Numbered from the stretch's first letter, positions 27,387 through 36,693 are shown. The stretch: 64,000 nucleotides of DNA from JADJLQ01 sp031417835 (GCA_031417835.1 JANOWJ010000192.1:54554-118553), one strand, 5' to 3'. Notes: generated by a model from the sequence alone, not told the origin. A program made the numbers and translations.

Positions 27387-28760
27387 TTACTTAGTAGGGC
27401 TAGCAGACATCAGTCCTGCGGACTTCCACTGATCAGCATAGTCCAAGGCCAGGTTGCAATAGGTTCTCACGCCAGTTTTTAAACAACTATCGTCGACATA
27501 AAAATCGGGAGTATGATGAGCAGGCGCTTTTGTTGGATCATTGCCTATGGGCATTCCACCAAGGAAAACAAATAAGGACGGGACTTCTAAAGCATACAAT
27601 GAAAAATCTTCAGCCCCTGTGACGGCTTTCGCAAGGTGAGTGTTTTTTTCGCCCGTGACCCGCTGCAAAGTCGGGACCATTTGGGCAGTCAATGCAGGGT
27701 CATTATAGGTCACAGGATTGCCGATGATGATTTGTGTTTCGGCAGTTGCACCCATACTTTCAGCTATTTTAGTGACGGTGTGTTTTATTTTTTCATGAAT
27801 GATTTTTTGCATATCCTTATCCAGTGTACGGATAGTGCCGGTGAGTTCAGCATCTTCGGGTATGATGTTGTTACGCACTCCTGCATGGAAAGTGGCTACG
27901 GTCACCACTGCAGCCTCTTTGGTGAGATCGGTCTGTCTGCTTACTATGGTTTGTAAGGCCATGATGATTTGTGCACCGACCACTACCGGATCCACACCAT
28001 TCCAAGGGGTTGACCCATGTACTTGTTTTCCTTTTATTATGATTTTGAGGATGTCACTAGCTGCCATGGTGCCACCAGGTTTGTAATTGATATGCCCTAC
28101 TGGCGTAGCACTGTTGATGTGGATACCAAAGGCAACATCCACCTTGGGATTATTCATCAGCCCTTCCTTGATCATGAGTCCGGCACCACCTTCTTCACCG
28201 ACCGGTGGGCCTTCTTCGGCTGGCTGAAATACAAGTTTGATATTGCCTTTGATTTGGTCCCGGATAGAGTACAATATTTTAGCAGCACCCATCAGCATAG
28301 CCGTATGGGTATCGTGGCCACACGCATGCATTACTCCGACGGGTATCCCCTGATAGATGTCTTTATTTATTGATTTCCAGGCGAGATCCACTCGTTCAGT
28401 GACTGGTAGACCATCGATGTCGGCTCTCAAAAGTATCGTAGGTCCGGGTTTGCCTCCTTTGATGAGTCCTACCACACCGGTTTTTGCGATACCGGTCTGA
28501 GTTTCTATTCCAATGGATTTTAAATATTTTGCAATGTATTCACCCGTTTTGAATTCCCGATTACTCAGTTCGGCATTTTGATGCAACCAGTGGCGCATCT
28601 CAATGGTCTGGGCATCGATTTCATTGGCCATTTTATCGACTGTAGATTTCAGGTCATCCCCTATTGGTACTGAAGTTTTGGACTTGGTAGTCTTTTTGGA
28701 CTGAGCATTCAGGCCTAAGGCCAATACAAAGCTTATAAAAAGCACGACTGTTTTCTTCAT
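27387..28760 (-). CDS. Exported M20 family amidohydrolase (hippurate hydrolase-like)
   Basis: A 457-aa metallo-amidohydrolase of the M20D type that cleaves N-acyl amino acids or similar amides. The signal peptide MKKTVVLFISFVLALGLNAQ is followed by a Lys/Ser/Thr-rich linker. Core motifs: RHWLHQNAELSNREFKT, ILLRADIDGLPV, GVMHACGHDTHTAMLMGAA with metal-binding residues, FQPAEEGPPVGEEGGA with the catalytic Glu, GAEDFSLYALEVPSLFVFLGG near the end. Full length. The export signal places it in the periplasm, unlike many cytoplasmic homologues. Substrate unknown. Confidence 0.92.
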   Translation of the reverse strand: MKKTVVLFISFVLALGLNAQSKKTTKSKTSVPIGDDLKSTVDKMANEIDAQTIEMRHWLHQNAELSNREFKTGEYIAKYLKSIGIETQTGIAKTGVVGLIKGGKPGPTILLRADIDGLPVTERVDLAWKSINKDIYQGIPVGVMHACGHDTHTAMLMGAAKILYSIRDQIKGNIKLVFQPAEEGPPVGEEGGAGLMIKEGLMNNPKVDVAFGIHINSATPVGHINYKPGGTMAASDILKIIIKGKQVHGSTPWNGVDPVVVGAQIIMALQTIVSRQTDLTKEAAVVTVATFHAGVRNNIIPEDAELTGTIRTLDKDMQKIIHEKIKHTVTKIAESMGATAETQIIIGNPVTYNDPALTAQMVPTLQRVTGEKNTHLAKAVTGAEDFSLYALEVPSLFVFLGGMPIGNDPTKAPAHHTPDFYVDDSCLKTGVRTYCNLALDYADQWKSAGLMSASPTK

Positions 28761-29062
28761 GAATTATTTATTTAGATGCGCTAAATATACTCAAACATGA
28801 AGTTTGTACCACAAATTTTCGAGCCTTCATCTTGAATATAGACCAATGGTTGTGTGGGTAAGGTTACTTCTGTAATAATATATTCGAGCTTTAGTATTGG
28901 CCAAAACAGGGATAAGTTTAGGCTAGTAAACATTAGCTTAGTCTGTAAAACTAGCTAAAATTAATTTTCCTCAGATTAATAGTGGTAATTCATTCATTGA
29001 ATAATCAAAATTGGTTCACTTTCAGGTTGCATGGCGCTTAAATCATGCATTCGATGTAACCC
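28761..29062 (-). other. Intergenic region without recognised gene
   Basis: About 300 bp of AT-rich sequence between the M20 gene and the dynamin-like gene, both on the reverse strand. I see no ORF with coding character, no tRNA-like fold and no strong terminator; it presumably holds the M20 promoter and the 3' end of the dynamin transcript. Confidence 0.5.
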
Positions 29063-30844
29063 TCACACTAAATCATATTGCTTCAATTCAACCTCCAGCT
29101 TACCAAGATCTTCTTTGATTTTACCATGACTCACATCCAATTTTTTCAATTGAGCTTCTTCATATTGCAATAAACCGTCAAAATTATTAAATGAACTTTC
29201 GATCTTCTTGCGGATATTAATGATGTATTCATTGAGACGGGTACGTACACCAGACTCGAGGTCTGACCGACCTTTGAGGATCTCTTTTTTAAAGGCATCC
29301 ATAAATTTTCTTTTTTGAAAAAAAGCTAAGGCACCTGCAAATAAAAAACCCAAACCGGAGATGACGCCACCCGTGACATCAAATATGGTTCCTTTGGCGA
29401 TAGCAGCTAGTACGATGCCTACGATACCCATGCCGGTACCGCCTACGATCTGTGGCGATAAAGAGTCTTGACCGGGAAACATTTCCGACTGACTGAAATT
29501 TTCGGATTTGTTTAAGAAATTGGTGAAAGCATCTTGTAAATCTCTGAATACATTGGCCCTCCGCTCAGCGATCTCTGCAAACAGTTCGTGGTCATCTTTG
29601 AGTATCGTACGACTATTCCGAATTTTAAGATCGATGATCTTGCCCATTTGTTGCACGCTATCGGCTATATCGGTGATGCCTCCTGAGAGTTTATTCTGTA
29701 GTTCTATTTGAAGGTCTTTTTCAAGACCAGTTAAAAGATTGGTGAGCCAGTCCTTGACTGATTGATTTTTGCTAAACACAGAGAGTAGAGATCTTTTTAC
29801 CAATGAAATCATGCCAAGACCATCATCTAGATCATTTTCAGTCTTCATTGTAGCTCGATCGTAGGCGGCTAGCAGATTTTCTACTAAAGAATCTACCTGG
29901 TGTTTGGTTTTTCCTTCTTGTTCGTCCAGGGATTTTTTGATATCGTTTCTAAAATTCAAATCATAGAGGTACTGTTCTTTTCGATCGATTATTCCCTTAA
30001 AAATACGGTCGTTGATGTTTTGAGCCGTAACGATGTTATTGTACAATTTTATAAAAGGTGATTTGCCCTGGAGTATATGATCATTGATATAGACTCTGAG
30101 GGGTGCGAAGCCACTGGTGGCATATTCTTTATTCAATTCCATTTTGGCAGATACTGAAAAAATCCTGGCTTCTTTTATGCCTTTTTTCTCGGCATATTCA
30201 GCGACACCGCGTTCATTGATGGCCAGGTCTTCGGCTGGCAATAGATCCTTCTGTTGCAATATGAAGATGACCTTTTTATGCCATTCTTCTTTGATAAAGT
30301 CAAAAAAGTCCCAAGCGGATTGACGATAGGGGTTTTTAGATTCGAACACAAAAACAATCAAGTCTGAAGATGGTATAAACCGTTCCGTTATCTCTTGATG
30401 ATGCGCTACGATAGTATTAGTCCCCGGCGTATCTACGATAGCGATTTCTTTTAAAATATCCGCTGGTACAAAAATTCGTTTGAAGAAGGGGTTGATAAAG
30501 ACTTCTTGTTCCTCTGGTCCATACAAGATTTGTTGTATAGTATCCGTCATCGGCATTGGTGCTACTTTACAGATCTCCCGATCAGATTGCAATAAGGCAT
30601 TGATAAAGCTACTTTTTCCTGCTTTCACTTCACCGACTACCACAAACATAAACGGGTCTTTGATCCGACCCCTGAGTTCTGAGACAGTCTGCATTAATTC
30701 CTTGTGCTGAATTTCTTGGGTGAGCTCATGCAGATTTTTTACAGCCTCATCGATAAGGCTTTGATACACATCGAGCTTAGGGTTAAACTTAAATACATTC
30801 ACAGCATCCATATTTGATATAAATATGCGATAATCTGCTTGCAT
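29063..30844 (-). CDS. Dynamin-like GTPase
   Basis: A 593-aa bacterial dynamin-like protein, a GTPase class that remodels or protects membranes. G1 GEVKAGKSS is at 71-79, the switch I Thr is in MPMTDTIQ near 100, G3 DTPGT at 138-142, and G4 is probably QQKD at 197-200. After a long helical stalk (about 280-450) comes a hydrophobic Gly/Ala-rich hairpin (MGIVGIVLAAIAKG and GGVISGLGFLFAGALAFF) that can act as membrane paddle or anchor, then a final coiled helix. The ATG at 30844 sits one base past the WbqC stop, so the two are tightly coupled. No partner dynamin is adjacent. Confidence 0.9.
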   Translation of the reverse strand: MQADYRIFISNMDAVNVFKFNPKLDVYQSLIDEAVKNLHELTQEIQHKELMQTVSELRGRIKDPFMFVVVGEVKAGKSSFINALLQSDREICKVAPMPMTDTIQQILYGPEEQEVFINPFFKRIFVPADILKEIAIVDTPGTNTIVAHHQEITERFIPSSDLIVFVFESKNPYRQSAWDFFDFIKEEWHKKVIFILQQKDLLPAEDLAINERGVAEYAEKKGIKEARIFSVSAKMELNKEYATSGFAPLRVYINDHILQGKSPFIKLYNNIVTAQNINDRIFKGIIDRKEQYLYDLNFRNDIKKSLDEQEGKTKHQVDSLVENLLAAYDRATMKTENDLDDGLGMISLVKRSLLSVFSKNQSVKDWLTNLLTGLEKDLQIELQNKLSGGITDIADSVQQMGKIIDLKIRNSRTILKDDHELFAEIAERRANVFRDLQDAFTNFLNKSENFSQSEMFPGQDSLSPQIVGGTGMGIVGIVLAAIAKGTIFDVTGGVISGLGFLFAGALAFFQKRKFMDAFKKEILKGRSDLESGVRTRLNEYIINIRKKIESSFNNFDGLLQYEEAQLKKLDVSHGKIKEDLGKLEVELKQYDLV

Positions 30845-30845
30845 T

Positions 30846-31412
30846 TCAGCTCGGAGTTAGAATATATTTTGATTGAGGACCCATACAAAATAGAAGATCC
30901 AACACACTCAAATCTGGTATAAACGATACCTTATTTTCAAATACTTGCGGGTAAGCGGGCAGGATTCTCGCAGAGGGAAGCCCACGTTCTTGATGATAGT
31001 GTAAATGGTAGGCGACTATTGGTTGCCACCGAAACGAATTAAATATGAGGCGTAAACAAGACCAGTTGAGCTCATGGAGATATTTCGGTTTTTCTTTTAG
31101 AATAAGCTCAATTTCGGGGTATAAATAATCAAAAAAAGGAGCTTTGTGATAATTCGTGAGCATCGTTTTGAGGTGAAGTGCAACCCAATTTTCGGCATAC
31201 GATATGATTACATCTTTTATTGGTTTTTGCTGATGTTTGCCTTTTTGAAGAGGAACAGAAAGCATGATTTTGCCCTGACTGGATGCAAGATAACATCTGT
31301 TGCGATGACTGTTTTTTTGATAATGTTCTGCTGCATCAATCTCGATAAGATCTTGTTGCATCATGGTATGAAGGATGCTGATGGGTGGAAAATATGCAGT
31401 TTTGAATAACAA
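30846..31412 (-). CDS. WbqC family protein
   Basis: A 188-aa WbqC-like protein. The family typically begins with a strand leading into TAYFPPISYF; here FKTAYFPPISILHTMM matches, followed by IEIDAAEHYQKNSHRNRCYLASSQGKIMLSVPLQKG and the conserved WVALHLKTMLTNYHKAPFFDYLYPEIE. WbqC proteins occur in O-antigen gene clusters and may install modified sugars, though the biochemical role is poorly established. Here it is the first gene of a two-gene unit with the dynamin-like GTPase. Start is TTG at 31412: no ATG or GTG lies between an upstream in-frame stop and the conserved core, and two -7 elements lie just upstream. Confidence 0.85.
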   Translation of the reverse strand: MLFKTAYFPPISILHTMMQQDLIEIDAAEHYQKNSHRNRCYLASSQGKIMLSVPLQKGKHQQKPIKDVIISYAENWVALHLKTMLTNYHKAPFFDYLYPEIELILKEKPKYLHELNWSCLRLIFNSFRWQPIVAYHLHYHQERGLPSARILPAYPQVFENKVSFIPDLSVLDLLFCMGPQSKYILTPS

Positions 31413-31438
31413 TGAAAAGGTTCCCCGATTTAGCTAGA

Positions 31439-31454
31439 CAAAAGTACAAACTTA
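31439..31454 (-). promoter_or_regulatory. Two adjacent perfect -7 elements for wbqC-dynamin
   Basis: The reverse strand reads TACTTTTG (31446-31439) and TAAGTTTG (31454-31447), both exact TAnnTTTG matches, 27-42 nt upstream of the TTG start at 31412. Either or both could be used. Confidence 0.5.
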
Positions 31455-31753
31455 ATGAAAGAAGCTATTTTGAAGAATCGATTAGTTAGATCATTCTGGA
31501 TTCAGTGGTTTGACTAAAATAATTTTGAGTTCGGTGAAGATGTGCATTGCATAGAAGGGACTTGGTTTTTGACAATTTAATTATGCAAGTTGCTAACTAT
31601 GAGTCAGATACATGCATGAAGCTCGATAAAACGGCCTTTATTAAATAGGGAAATAGACAAGGGAATGACCGACTTAACTCGGTATCAGGGCCTATGATGT
31701 CTACTTTTTCAGGTAATTAAATATCTATTGTCTCCGCATGTCTTAGATAGTAT

Positions 31754-31761
31754 TAATTTTG
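31754..31761 (+). promoter_or_regulatory. Perfect -7 element (TAATTTTG) for the two-component operon
   Basis: Exact TAnnTTTG match only 8 nt before the ATG at 31769, implying a leaderless or nearly leaderless transcript. Confidence 0.45.
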
Positions 31762-31768
31762 CATATCC

Positions 31769-33031
31769 ATGAGGAGTAGCGTTATTGCCAAACTGATTAT
31801 CCTTGGGTCGATTGCTATACTTTCTACCTTGTTTGTCCAGTTTTATATTATCCGCGAGCAACAGAATGCGGAGGAAGACGGATTTAGAGAGAAAGCCATT
31901 ACGGCCCTATACAATGTTGCTAGAAAACTCGCGAGATCTCCAAACCAATTGCCACCAAACAGCGAGTTGATCAGGCCCTTAGAATCAAATTATTTTGTAG
32001 TCAATATAAATGATCATATCAATGTCAATCTGCTAGAAGTCTACTTGAGGTCAGAGTTTAGAAGTATCGGACTGCATGAAAATTACGAGTATGGCATATT
32101 TGATTGCGATAAAGGCAATATGGTCTACGGTAAATTCGTAAGTTTTGAGCCCGACCCTACAGCCAGCAAGAAGGCAGCTAAACTTCCTATCTATAAAGAA
32201 TTCACGTATTATTTTGGGGTGCGCTTTATAGACCATGCTGTCAATCCTTTTTATAAGTACACCTGGGCCAGCCTTGGCTTAGTTTTTTTTTCAATCTTAT
32301 TTTTCGCGTATAGTCTGTGGGTTATCCTCAAACAACGAACATTGGCAGAAATGCAAAAGGATTTTATTAATAACCTTACGCACGAATTCAAAACTCCCAT
32401 AGCCGCGGTTAGCATCTCTTCAGATGTATTATTACAAGATGAGCACATCAAGACCAGTCCGAGGTTAAAACAATATGCACAAATCATTAAAAATCAAAAT
32501 CAGCTTTTAAATACTCAAGTAGAGCGGGTATTGCAAGTAGCTAGGATGGAAAAAACCAATTTCCAAGTAAATCTTGAACCAGTCAATACCCATGAAATAA
32601 TAAATGACCTTGTCATCAGTATCGAACCCAGAGTAAAAGCGCGAAATGGTACCATTCAATTAACTACAAATGCAATGGCACCTGTAGTCATGGCCGATAA
32701 GATCCATTTTATACACATTATTCAAAATATTCTGGATAATGCCATCAAATATTCTCAGGATGGTCATGTACATATCCAAATGTCCACGTACGATATTCCG
32801 GAATACATGGTGATCAAATGTACTGATCAAGGTATGGGAATAGCTAAGGAGTTTCAAAAAAAGATTTTCTCTAGATTTTATCGGGTGCCGACTGGAAATG
32901 TACATAATGTCAAAGGGTTTGGCTTAGGCTTACATTACGTGTATCAGATCTGCAAAGCTCACAATTGGAAAATCAGAGTCGAAAGTAAAGTGGGTGTGGG
33001 AACAAGTTTGTATATTGAGATTCCGAAATAG
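31769..33031 (+). CDS. Sensor histidine kinase
   Basis: A 420-aa inner-membrane sensor kinase. TM1 spans about 7-28 and TM2 about 166-187, leaving an extracytoplasmic sensing loop of roughly 135 residues without a recognised ligand domain. There is no HAMP domain: the H-box follows TM2 directly, with phospho-accepting His205 in NNLTHEFKTP. The catalytic ATPase domain has the N-box (IIQNILDNAIKYSQ), G1 (DQGMGIA), F-box (KKIFSRFYRVP) and G2 (KGFGLGLHYV). It lies 6 bp before the response regulator gene, so the two form a cognate pair. Confidence 0.94.
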   Translation: MRSSVIAKLIILGSIAILSTLFVQFYIIREQQNAEEDGFREKAITALYNVARKLARSPNQLPPNSELIRPLESNYFVVNINDHINVNLLEVYLRSEFRSIGLHENYEYGIFDCDKGNMVYGKFVSFEPDPTASKKAAKLPIYKEFTYYFGVRFIDHAVNPFYKYTWASLGLVFFSILFFAYSLWVILKQRTLAEMQKDFINNLTHEFKTPIAAVSISSDVLLQDEHIKTSPRLKQYAQIIKNQNQLLNTQVERVLQVARMEKTNFQVNLEPVNTHEIINDLVISIEPRVKARNGTIQLTTNAMAPVVMADKIHFIHIIQNILDNAIKYSQDGHVHIQMSTYDIPEYMVIKCTDQGMGIAKEFQKKIFSRFYRVPTGNVHNVKGFGLGLHYVYQICKAHNWKIRVESKVGVGTSLYIEIPK

Positions 33032-33037
33032 AATACC

Positions 33038-33727
33038 ATGAGTAAGTCAAAAATACTTTTAGCAGAAGACGATGAAACATTAGCTTTTGTCACCGCTGAT
33101 AATCTAAATGCCAAGGGGTATCAGGTCATTTTGGTCAATAATGGAGCAGAAGCTGTTAAAGCCTTTGATGACGAAAAACCAGATCTTTGTATTCTGGATG
33201 TCATGATGCCTGAAAAAGATGGTTTTGAAGCTGCTAAAGAGATTCGGGCAAAAAGCAAAGAAGTGCCCATACTTTTCCTGACTGCTCGATCCATGAAAGA
33301 AGATCGTATCGAAGGTCTGTCCTTAGGTGCCGATGATTACATCACTAAGCCATTTAGCATCGAGGAGTTGGTCTTGAGAATAGAAATATTTTTACGGCGC
33401 AGATATGTTGATCCTAACCGGACTTCAGGTATCATCACGCTAGGAAGTTACACCTTCGATCCTGAAAATTATCAAATCACAGGACCTGACGGAAAACAGG
33501 ATATGACACAGCGCGAGGCAGAGCTGCTCTCTTATTTCTTTAAACATAAAAATCAACTCAGCAAACGTTCGGATATCCTGATTGCAGTGTGGGGGAAAGA
33601 CGATTATTTTTTGGGTCGCAGTATGGATGTATTTGTATCCAGATTGCGTAAATTTTTCGAGAAAGACCAGACTATAAAGATCGAAAATGTACACGGAGTT
33701 GGGTATCGGTTTACAGCGCCTGAATAG
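33038..33727 (+). CDS. OmpR/PhoB-family response regulator
   Basis: A 229-aa DNA-binding response regulator. The receiver domain has the acidic pair Asp11/Asp12 (AEDDE), phospho-acceptor Asp54 (ILDVMMPEKDG), Thr in FLTARS and Lys in ITKPFS. The C-terminal winged helix (GSYTFDPENYQI... REAELLSYFFKHKNQLSKRSDIL... SMDVFVSRLRKFFEKD... NVHGVGYRF) is of the OmpR type. It acts with the upstream kinase; target genes are not evident. The stop is 9 bp from the stop of the convergent membrane protein gene. Confidence 0.95.
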   Translation: MSKSKILLAEDDETLAFVTADNLNAKGYQVILVNNGAEAVKAFDDEKPDLCILDVMMPEKDGFEAAKEIRAKSKEVPILFLTARSMKEDRIEGLSLGADDYITKPFSIEELVLRIEIFLRRRYVDPNRTSGIITLGSYTFDPENYQITGPDGKQDMTQREAELLSYFFKHKNQLSKRSDILIAVWGKDDYFLGRSMDVFVSRLRKFFEKDQTIKIENVHGVGYRFTAPE

Positions 33728-33736
33728 TCCTATCCA

Positions 33737-35185
33737 TCAGTCCAACTTCATCATCGTGTAAGGGCCATCTACCTGTGATCGGCTGATGATATAATCTACC
33801 CCTTCGGTTTTAAGCTTAAATTTTTGATCATCGCTCATTTTAAGTAAATGTGTATTTGCATTTTTATAAATATCTGATAAGGACATATTTTGCTCGAATT
33901 GGAGTCCATACACCATATTCACCCGATTATACCACGTATCTAAGCATTGATCGCGATGCGGAATAGCTTTCCAGTCAATAAAAGTTGATCGTTCTGCAAA
34001 GTATTTAAATGAAGTAAAATCCGGAGGGGTAATAAATACAGCATCCTTTGCCGTAATTTTTTTGGCCTCTTTTGCAATCGTCATTTCATGATTATCTGCT
34101 GATCCGGGTAATTGGTACATAGAATAATTTAATTGAAGATTGCGATTGATTTTATATGCTGTAAACCCAATGACGACCATACCAATAGTTAAAGGACTTT
34201 TTAACCAATTTTTTACATTTTGCTCATTGATCAAGTTCAGAATAGCTATAACACTAAAAAATTTCAACCAAATCGTGGTTTTAAACCATTGGGTCAGGAT
34301 AGCATACTTAGGTAAGTAATAGATGATGACACCGTACAGGATACATCCAACCACTATAAAAAGGAGCATGCGTGCCAAACGCTGATCTAGCTGATAAAAA
34401 CGAAAAAGACAAAATAGAAATAGAGGAGTCAATAAGAAATAATTTAATCGCCCAAAGGCATCCGGAAAAAAATGATGTGCATTGCGCAACCGCATAATTT
34501 CAACGAATAATTTATCTGGCAATGTCGCATGCAGATCGTATAGCAGTATATATAGGTATGGACTGATGCAGACTAGACTGACCAGGAGATATTTCCATCT
34601 CATAGGCCGATCCATTAAAACAAAACTTAGGAGTAGGATCTGGGCACCCACTATAGGGTGGAGATACGATGCCAGGCTCGTCAAAGCTATAGCCTTATAA
34701 AGGTTGGAGTGGTAGGCATACCATAGAGCCCATATGGCTGCTGCTTTCGCCAAAAGGCTGGCTGCAAACATGTTGTAATAGAGTTCATTACCTCCAAGAT
34801 TGCGGTGATACAACAGAATTAAGGTGATAAACAGACTTGACCATATCTGGACTTCAGATTTTAAAAACATTCTAGACCACGAGTATAGTCCATGGAGTAA
34901 TAGGATAGAAACTAGACAGTGCAGGAATAGGAATCCCATCGGCCACCATGGAGCGGGTATCAAAGAGATCAGATGCGCTATCAGCCAGCGTTCGTTCAAG
35001 TGCCCAGTCATACAGCCGATATAAAAATCTTTGGAATAAAGTAGGTTATCCTGGATATGCCGGGCATACGGCATAAAATCGATCTGATCGTGACTGCCGA
35101 AATAGTACCCATGGATCAGCAGTAACAAAAGATAAAATAAGAAGTATAAAATTACGCGTCGAATGTCTGGCTCTTTTAAAATCAC
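33737..35185 (-). CDS. Polytopic membrane protein, GT-C-like in style
   Basis: A 482-aa inner-membrane protein with about 9-10 hydrophobic segments over residues 8-345 and a soluble C-terminal domain of about 130 residues (ITAKDAVFITPPDFTSFKYFAERSTFIDWKAIP...YIISRSQVDGPYTMMKLD). The large first loop contains paired acidic/His residues (GSHDQIDFMPYARHIQDNLLYSKDFY), and the C-terminal phrase about FITPPDFTSFKYF is typical of membrane glycosyltransferase-like (GT-C) or DUF6798 proteins. It may act in surface glycan handling, but no catalytic motif is certain. Start is GTG at 35185; no ATG lies upstream of TM1. Two perfect -7 elements precede it. Confidence 0.7.
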   Translation of the reverse strand: MILKEPDIRRVILYFLFYLLLLLIHGYYFGSHDQIDFMPYARHIQDNLLYSKDFYIGCMTGHLNERWLIAHLISLIPAPWWPMGFLFLHCLVSILLLHGLYSWSRMFLKSEVQIWSSLFITLILLYHRNLGGNELYYNMFAASLLAKAAAIWALWYAYHSNLYKAIALTSLASYLHPIVGAQILLLSFVLMDRPMRWKYLLVSLVCISPYLYILLYDLHATLPDKLFVEIMRLRNAHHFFPDAFGRLNYFLLTPLFLFCLFRFYQLDQRLARMLLFIVVGCILYGVIIYYLPKYAILTQWFKTTIWLKFFSVIAILNLINEQNVKNWLKSPLTIGMVVIGFTAYKINRNLQLNYSMYQLPGSADNHEMTIAKEAKKITAKDAVFITPPDFTSFKYFAERSTFIDWKAIPHRDQCLDTWYNRVNMVYGLQFEQNMSLSDIYKNANTHLLKMSDDQKFKLKTEGVDYIISRSQVDGPYTMMKLD

Positions 35186-35199
35186 CTTCGAAAATTAAT

Positions 35200-35207
35200 C
35201 AAAATTA
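35200..35207 (-). promoter_or_regulatory. Perfect -7 element (reverse-strand TAATTTTG)
   Basis: Exact TAnnTTTG match 15 nt upstream of the GTG at 35185. A second exact match (TAGATTTG) lies at 35226-35233. Confidence 0.45.
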
Positions 35208-35278
35208 AAATGACAAGTAGTAAGTCAAATCTAAGAAATGGAGACAAAGAATGGTTCCACTGATTTTGATTAAAGCTC

Positions 35279-35286
35279 TATATTTG
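35279..35286 (+). promoter_or_regulatory. Perfect -7 element (TATATTTG) abutting trmH start
   Basis: Exact TAnnTTTG match ending one base before the ATG at 35288. If used, transcription would begin at or after this ATG, and translation might use the second ATG at 35291 or the one at 35312. Confidence 0.35.
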
Positions 35287-35287
35287 T

Positions 35288-35854
35288 ATGATGTGGTTAC
35301 AAAAAAAGTCAATGCAGGATCTCCATCGTGCTGAACTGAGTACATTAAGACTACATAAAATGCCGATAATCGTCATATTGGAAGATATCAGATCCGGTTT
35401 GAATATTGGATCCGTTTTTCGCACATCAGATGCTTTTAATGTGCAAGAGATCATACTATCAGGATATAGTGCAGTGCCGCCTCACCGGGAAATACTCAAA
35501 ACTGCACTCGATGCCACACTTTCCGTTAAATGGAGCTATAGTGATCAAATAGTGAATAGATTAACTATGCTTCGGGCAGAAGGTTACACCATAGCTGCCA
35601 TTGAACAAGTCCACGCCAGTGTACCATTGGATCAGGTTGATTTTAACTCATCTGCTCCTTTGGTATTGATATTAGGCAATGAGGTCCACGGTGTGAGTGA
35701 AGCTGCTCTAGCCTGTTGTGATTTTGCAATAGAGGTACCTCAGTCTGGGGTCAAACATTCACTTAATATTGCGGTCTGTGCCGGGGTCGTTTTATGGCAA
35801 TGTTATCAGCAATTGGAGTTAAACTATAAAAGCATAACCTATGTGGAGCATTAG
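35288..35854 (+). CDS. TrmH/SpoU family RNA 2'-O-methyltransferase
   Basis: A 188-aa SPOUT methyltransferase of the SpoU family that 2'-O-methylates tRNA or rRNA. The three family motifs are all present: motif 1 NIGSVFRTSDAF, motif 2 LVLILGNEVHGVSEAAL, motif 3 IEVPQSGVKHSLNIAVCAGVVLW. There is no N-terminal RNA-binding extension, as in the short TrmL/TrmH-like group; exact target is not readable. ATGs at 35288, 35291 and 35312 are all possible starts. It overlaps the ThuA gene by 14 bp, so the two are translationally coupled, apparently without functional link. Confidence 0.9.
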   Translation: MMWLQKKSMQDLHRAELSTLRLHKMPIIVILEDIRSGLNIGSVFRTSDAFNVQEIILSGYSAVPPHREILKTALDATLSVKWSYSDQIVNRLTMLRAEGYTIAAIEQVHASVPLDQVDFNSSAPLVLILGNEVHGVSEAALACCDFAIEVPQSGVKHSLNIAVCAGVVLWQCYQQLELNYKSITYVEH

Positions 35855-36674
35855 ATTATTCATATTATTTTGGTTTGCGTCAGATGCTTATGAAGGAATT
35901 GGTCAATCCTTAAATAACAAAAACGTACTGTTATACACTCGCAATGGCAAGGGCTACATTCACGATAATATACCTAATGCGGTGCATTTATTCGATTCAC
36001 TTTCAAAAGTTTTGAGATTTAATCTGACCAAAAGTGCTGATGCCTCTATCTTCAATCGAGCGTCCTTATCAAAATTCCAGTTGATTGTATTTGCAAGTAC
36101 TAATAATGATGTATTTGATCAGGATGAAGAGCGGCTTGCTTTCCGGCATTATATTGAAGCCGGTGGAATCTTTTTTGGCATTCACTCCGTGACGGGCACT
36201 GAACGCAAGTGGACTTGGTTTAAACAAATGGTTGGAAGTACTTTTTCATGGCATCCCAAGTTCCAATCTTTTGATCTGGTAAAAATCAAGGCAACACATC
36301 CTACTATGAGTCAACTCCCAGCTCGATGGTCAAAACAGGATGAATGTTATTTCAATAAAGAGTTTTATCCAGGTATAGAGGTAGTATTAGCTGCTGACCT
36401 GTTATCTTTCCAAACTGACTCCAATGAACTGAAAAGGATTGAATTGCAGAAAGGCACTTTTGGTAGATATTATCCTATTTCCTGGGAACAGCGTTTTGAT
36501 GGTGGTCAAATCTATGTGACTGCCCTGGGCCACTCCAAAACGGATTATCAAAGCGGTCAATTTGTAGATTATTTAAAATCTACGCTTCAATATCTCTTAA
36601 AGGAGAATAAAAGGCTAGATTATAAAAAGGCATATGCCACCACGATAGACGAACCCGCCAAATTATTGCGCTAG
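35841..36674 (+). CDS. Exported ThuA-like domain protein
   Basis: A 277-aa protein of the ThuA (trehalose utilization) / class I glutamine amidotransferase-like fold. The N-terminus (MWSIRLFILFWFASDAYEGIGQ) looks like a signal peptide. Family landmarks: NVLLYTRNGKGYIHDNIP, LIVFASTNNDVFDQDEE, the GGIFFGIHSVTG segment, W-rich LVGSTFSWHPKFQ-type region and RFDGGQIYVTALGHSKTDY near the C-terminus. ThuA domains are linked to keto-disaccharide or trehalose use. Here it lies between TrmH (overlap 14 bp) and a GH16 glucanase (20 bp gap), so a role in polysaccharide degradation is plausible. Confidence 0.85.
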   Translation: MWSIRLFILFWFASDAYEGIGQSLNNKNVLLYTRNGKGYIHDNIPNAVHLFDSLSKVLRFNLTKSADASIFNRASLSKFQLIVFASTNNDVFDQDEERLAFRHYIEAGGIFFGIHSVTGTERKWTWFKQMVGSTFSWHPKFQSFDLVKIKATHPTMSQLPARWSKQDECYFNKEFYPGIEVVLAADLLSFQTDSNELKRIELQKGTFGRYYPISWEQRFDGGQIYVTALGHSKTDYQSGQFVDYLKSTLQYLLKENKRLDYKKAYATTIDEPAKLLR

Positions 36675-36680
36675 TCTAGC

Positions 36681-36688
36681 TAACTTTA
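36681..36688 (+). promoter_or_regulatory. Near-consensus -7 element (TAACTTTA)
   Basis: One mismatch to TAnnTTTG, six bases before the GH16 ATG; could allow independent expression of the glucanase. Confidence 0.25.
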
Positions 36689-36693
36689 AGGGT

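Larger units (their letters stand above)
31413..31768. other. Divergent promoter region, 356 bp
   Basis: Non-coding gap between the WbqC gene and the sensor kinase gene, which point away from each other. It holds -7 elements for both directions near its two ends. The middle (about 31460-31740) shows no convincing ORF, repeat or RNA fold. Confidence 0.55.

Noticed and set aside
28761..31768. A defence island around the dynamin-like GTPase
   Set aside because: No nuclease, toxin, CBASS, restriction or other anti-phage gene is near; WbqC and a two-component pair are the neighbours.
31413..31768. A hidden RNA gene or small protein in the divergent gap
   Set aside because: No long ORF, no tRNA-like T-loop and no extended stem were found; the gap is explained as two promoter regions.
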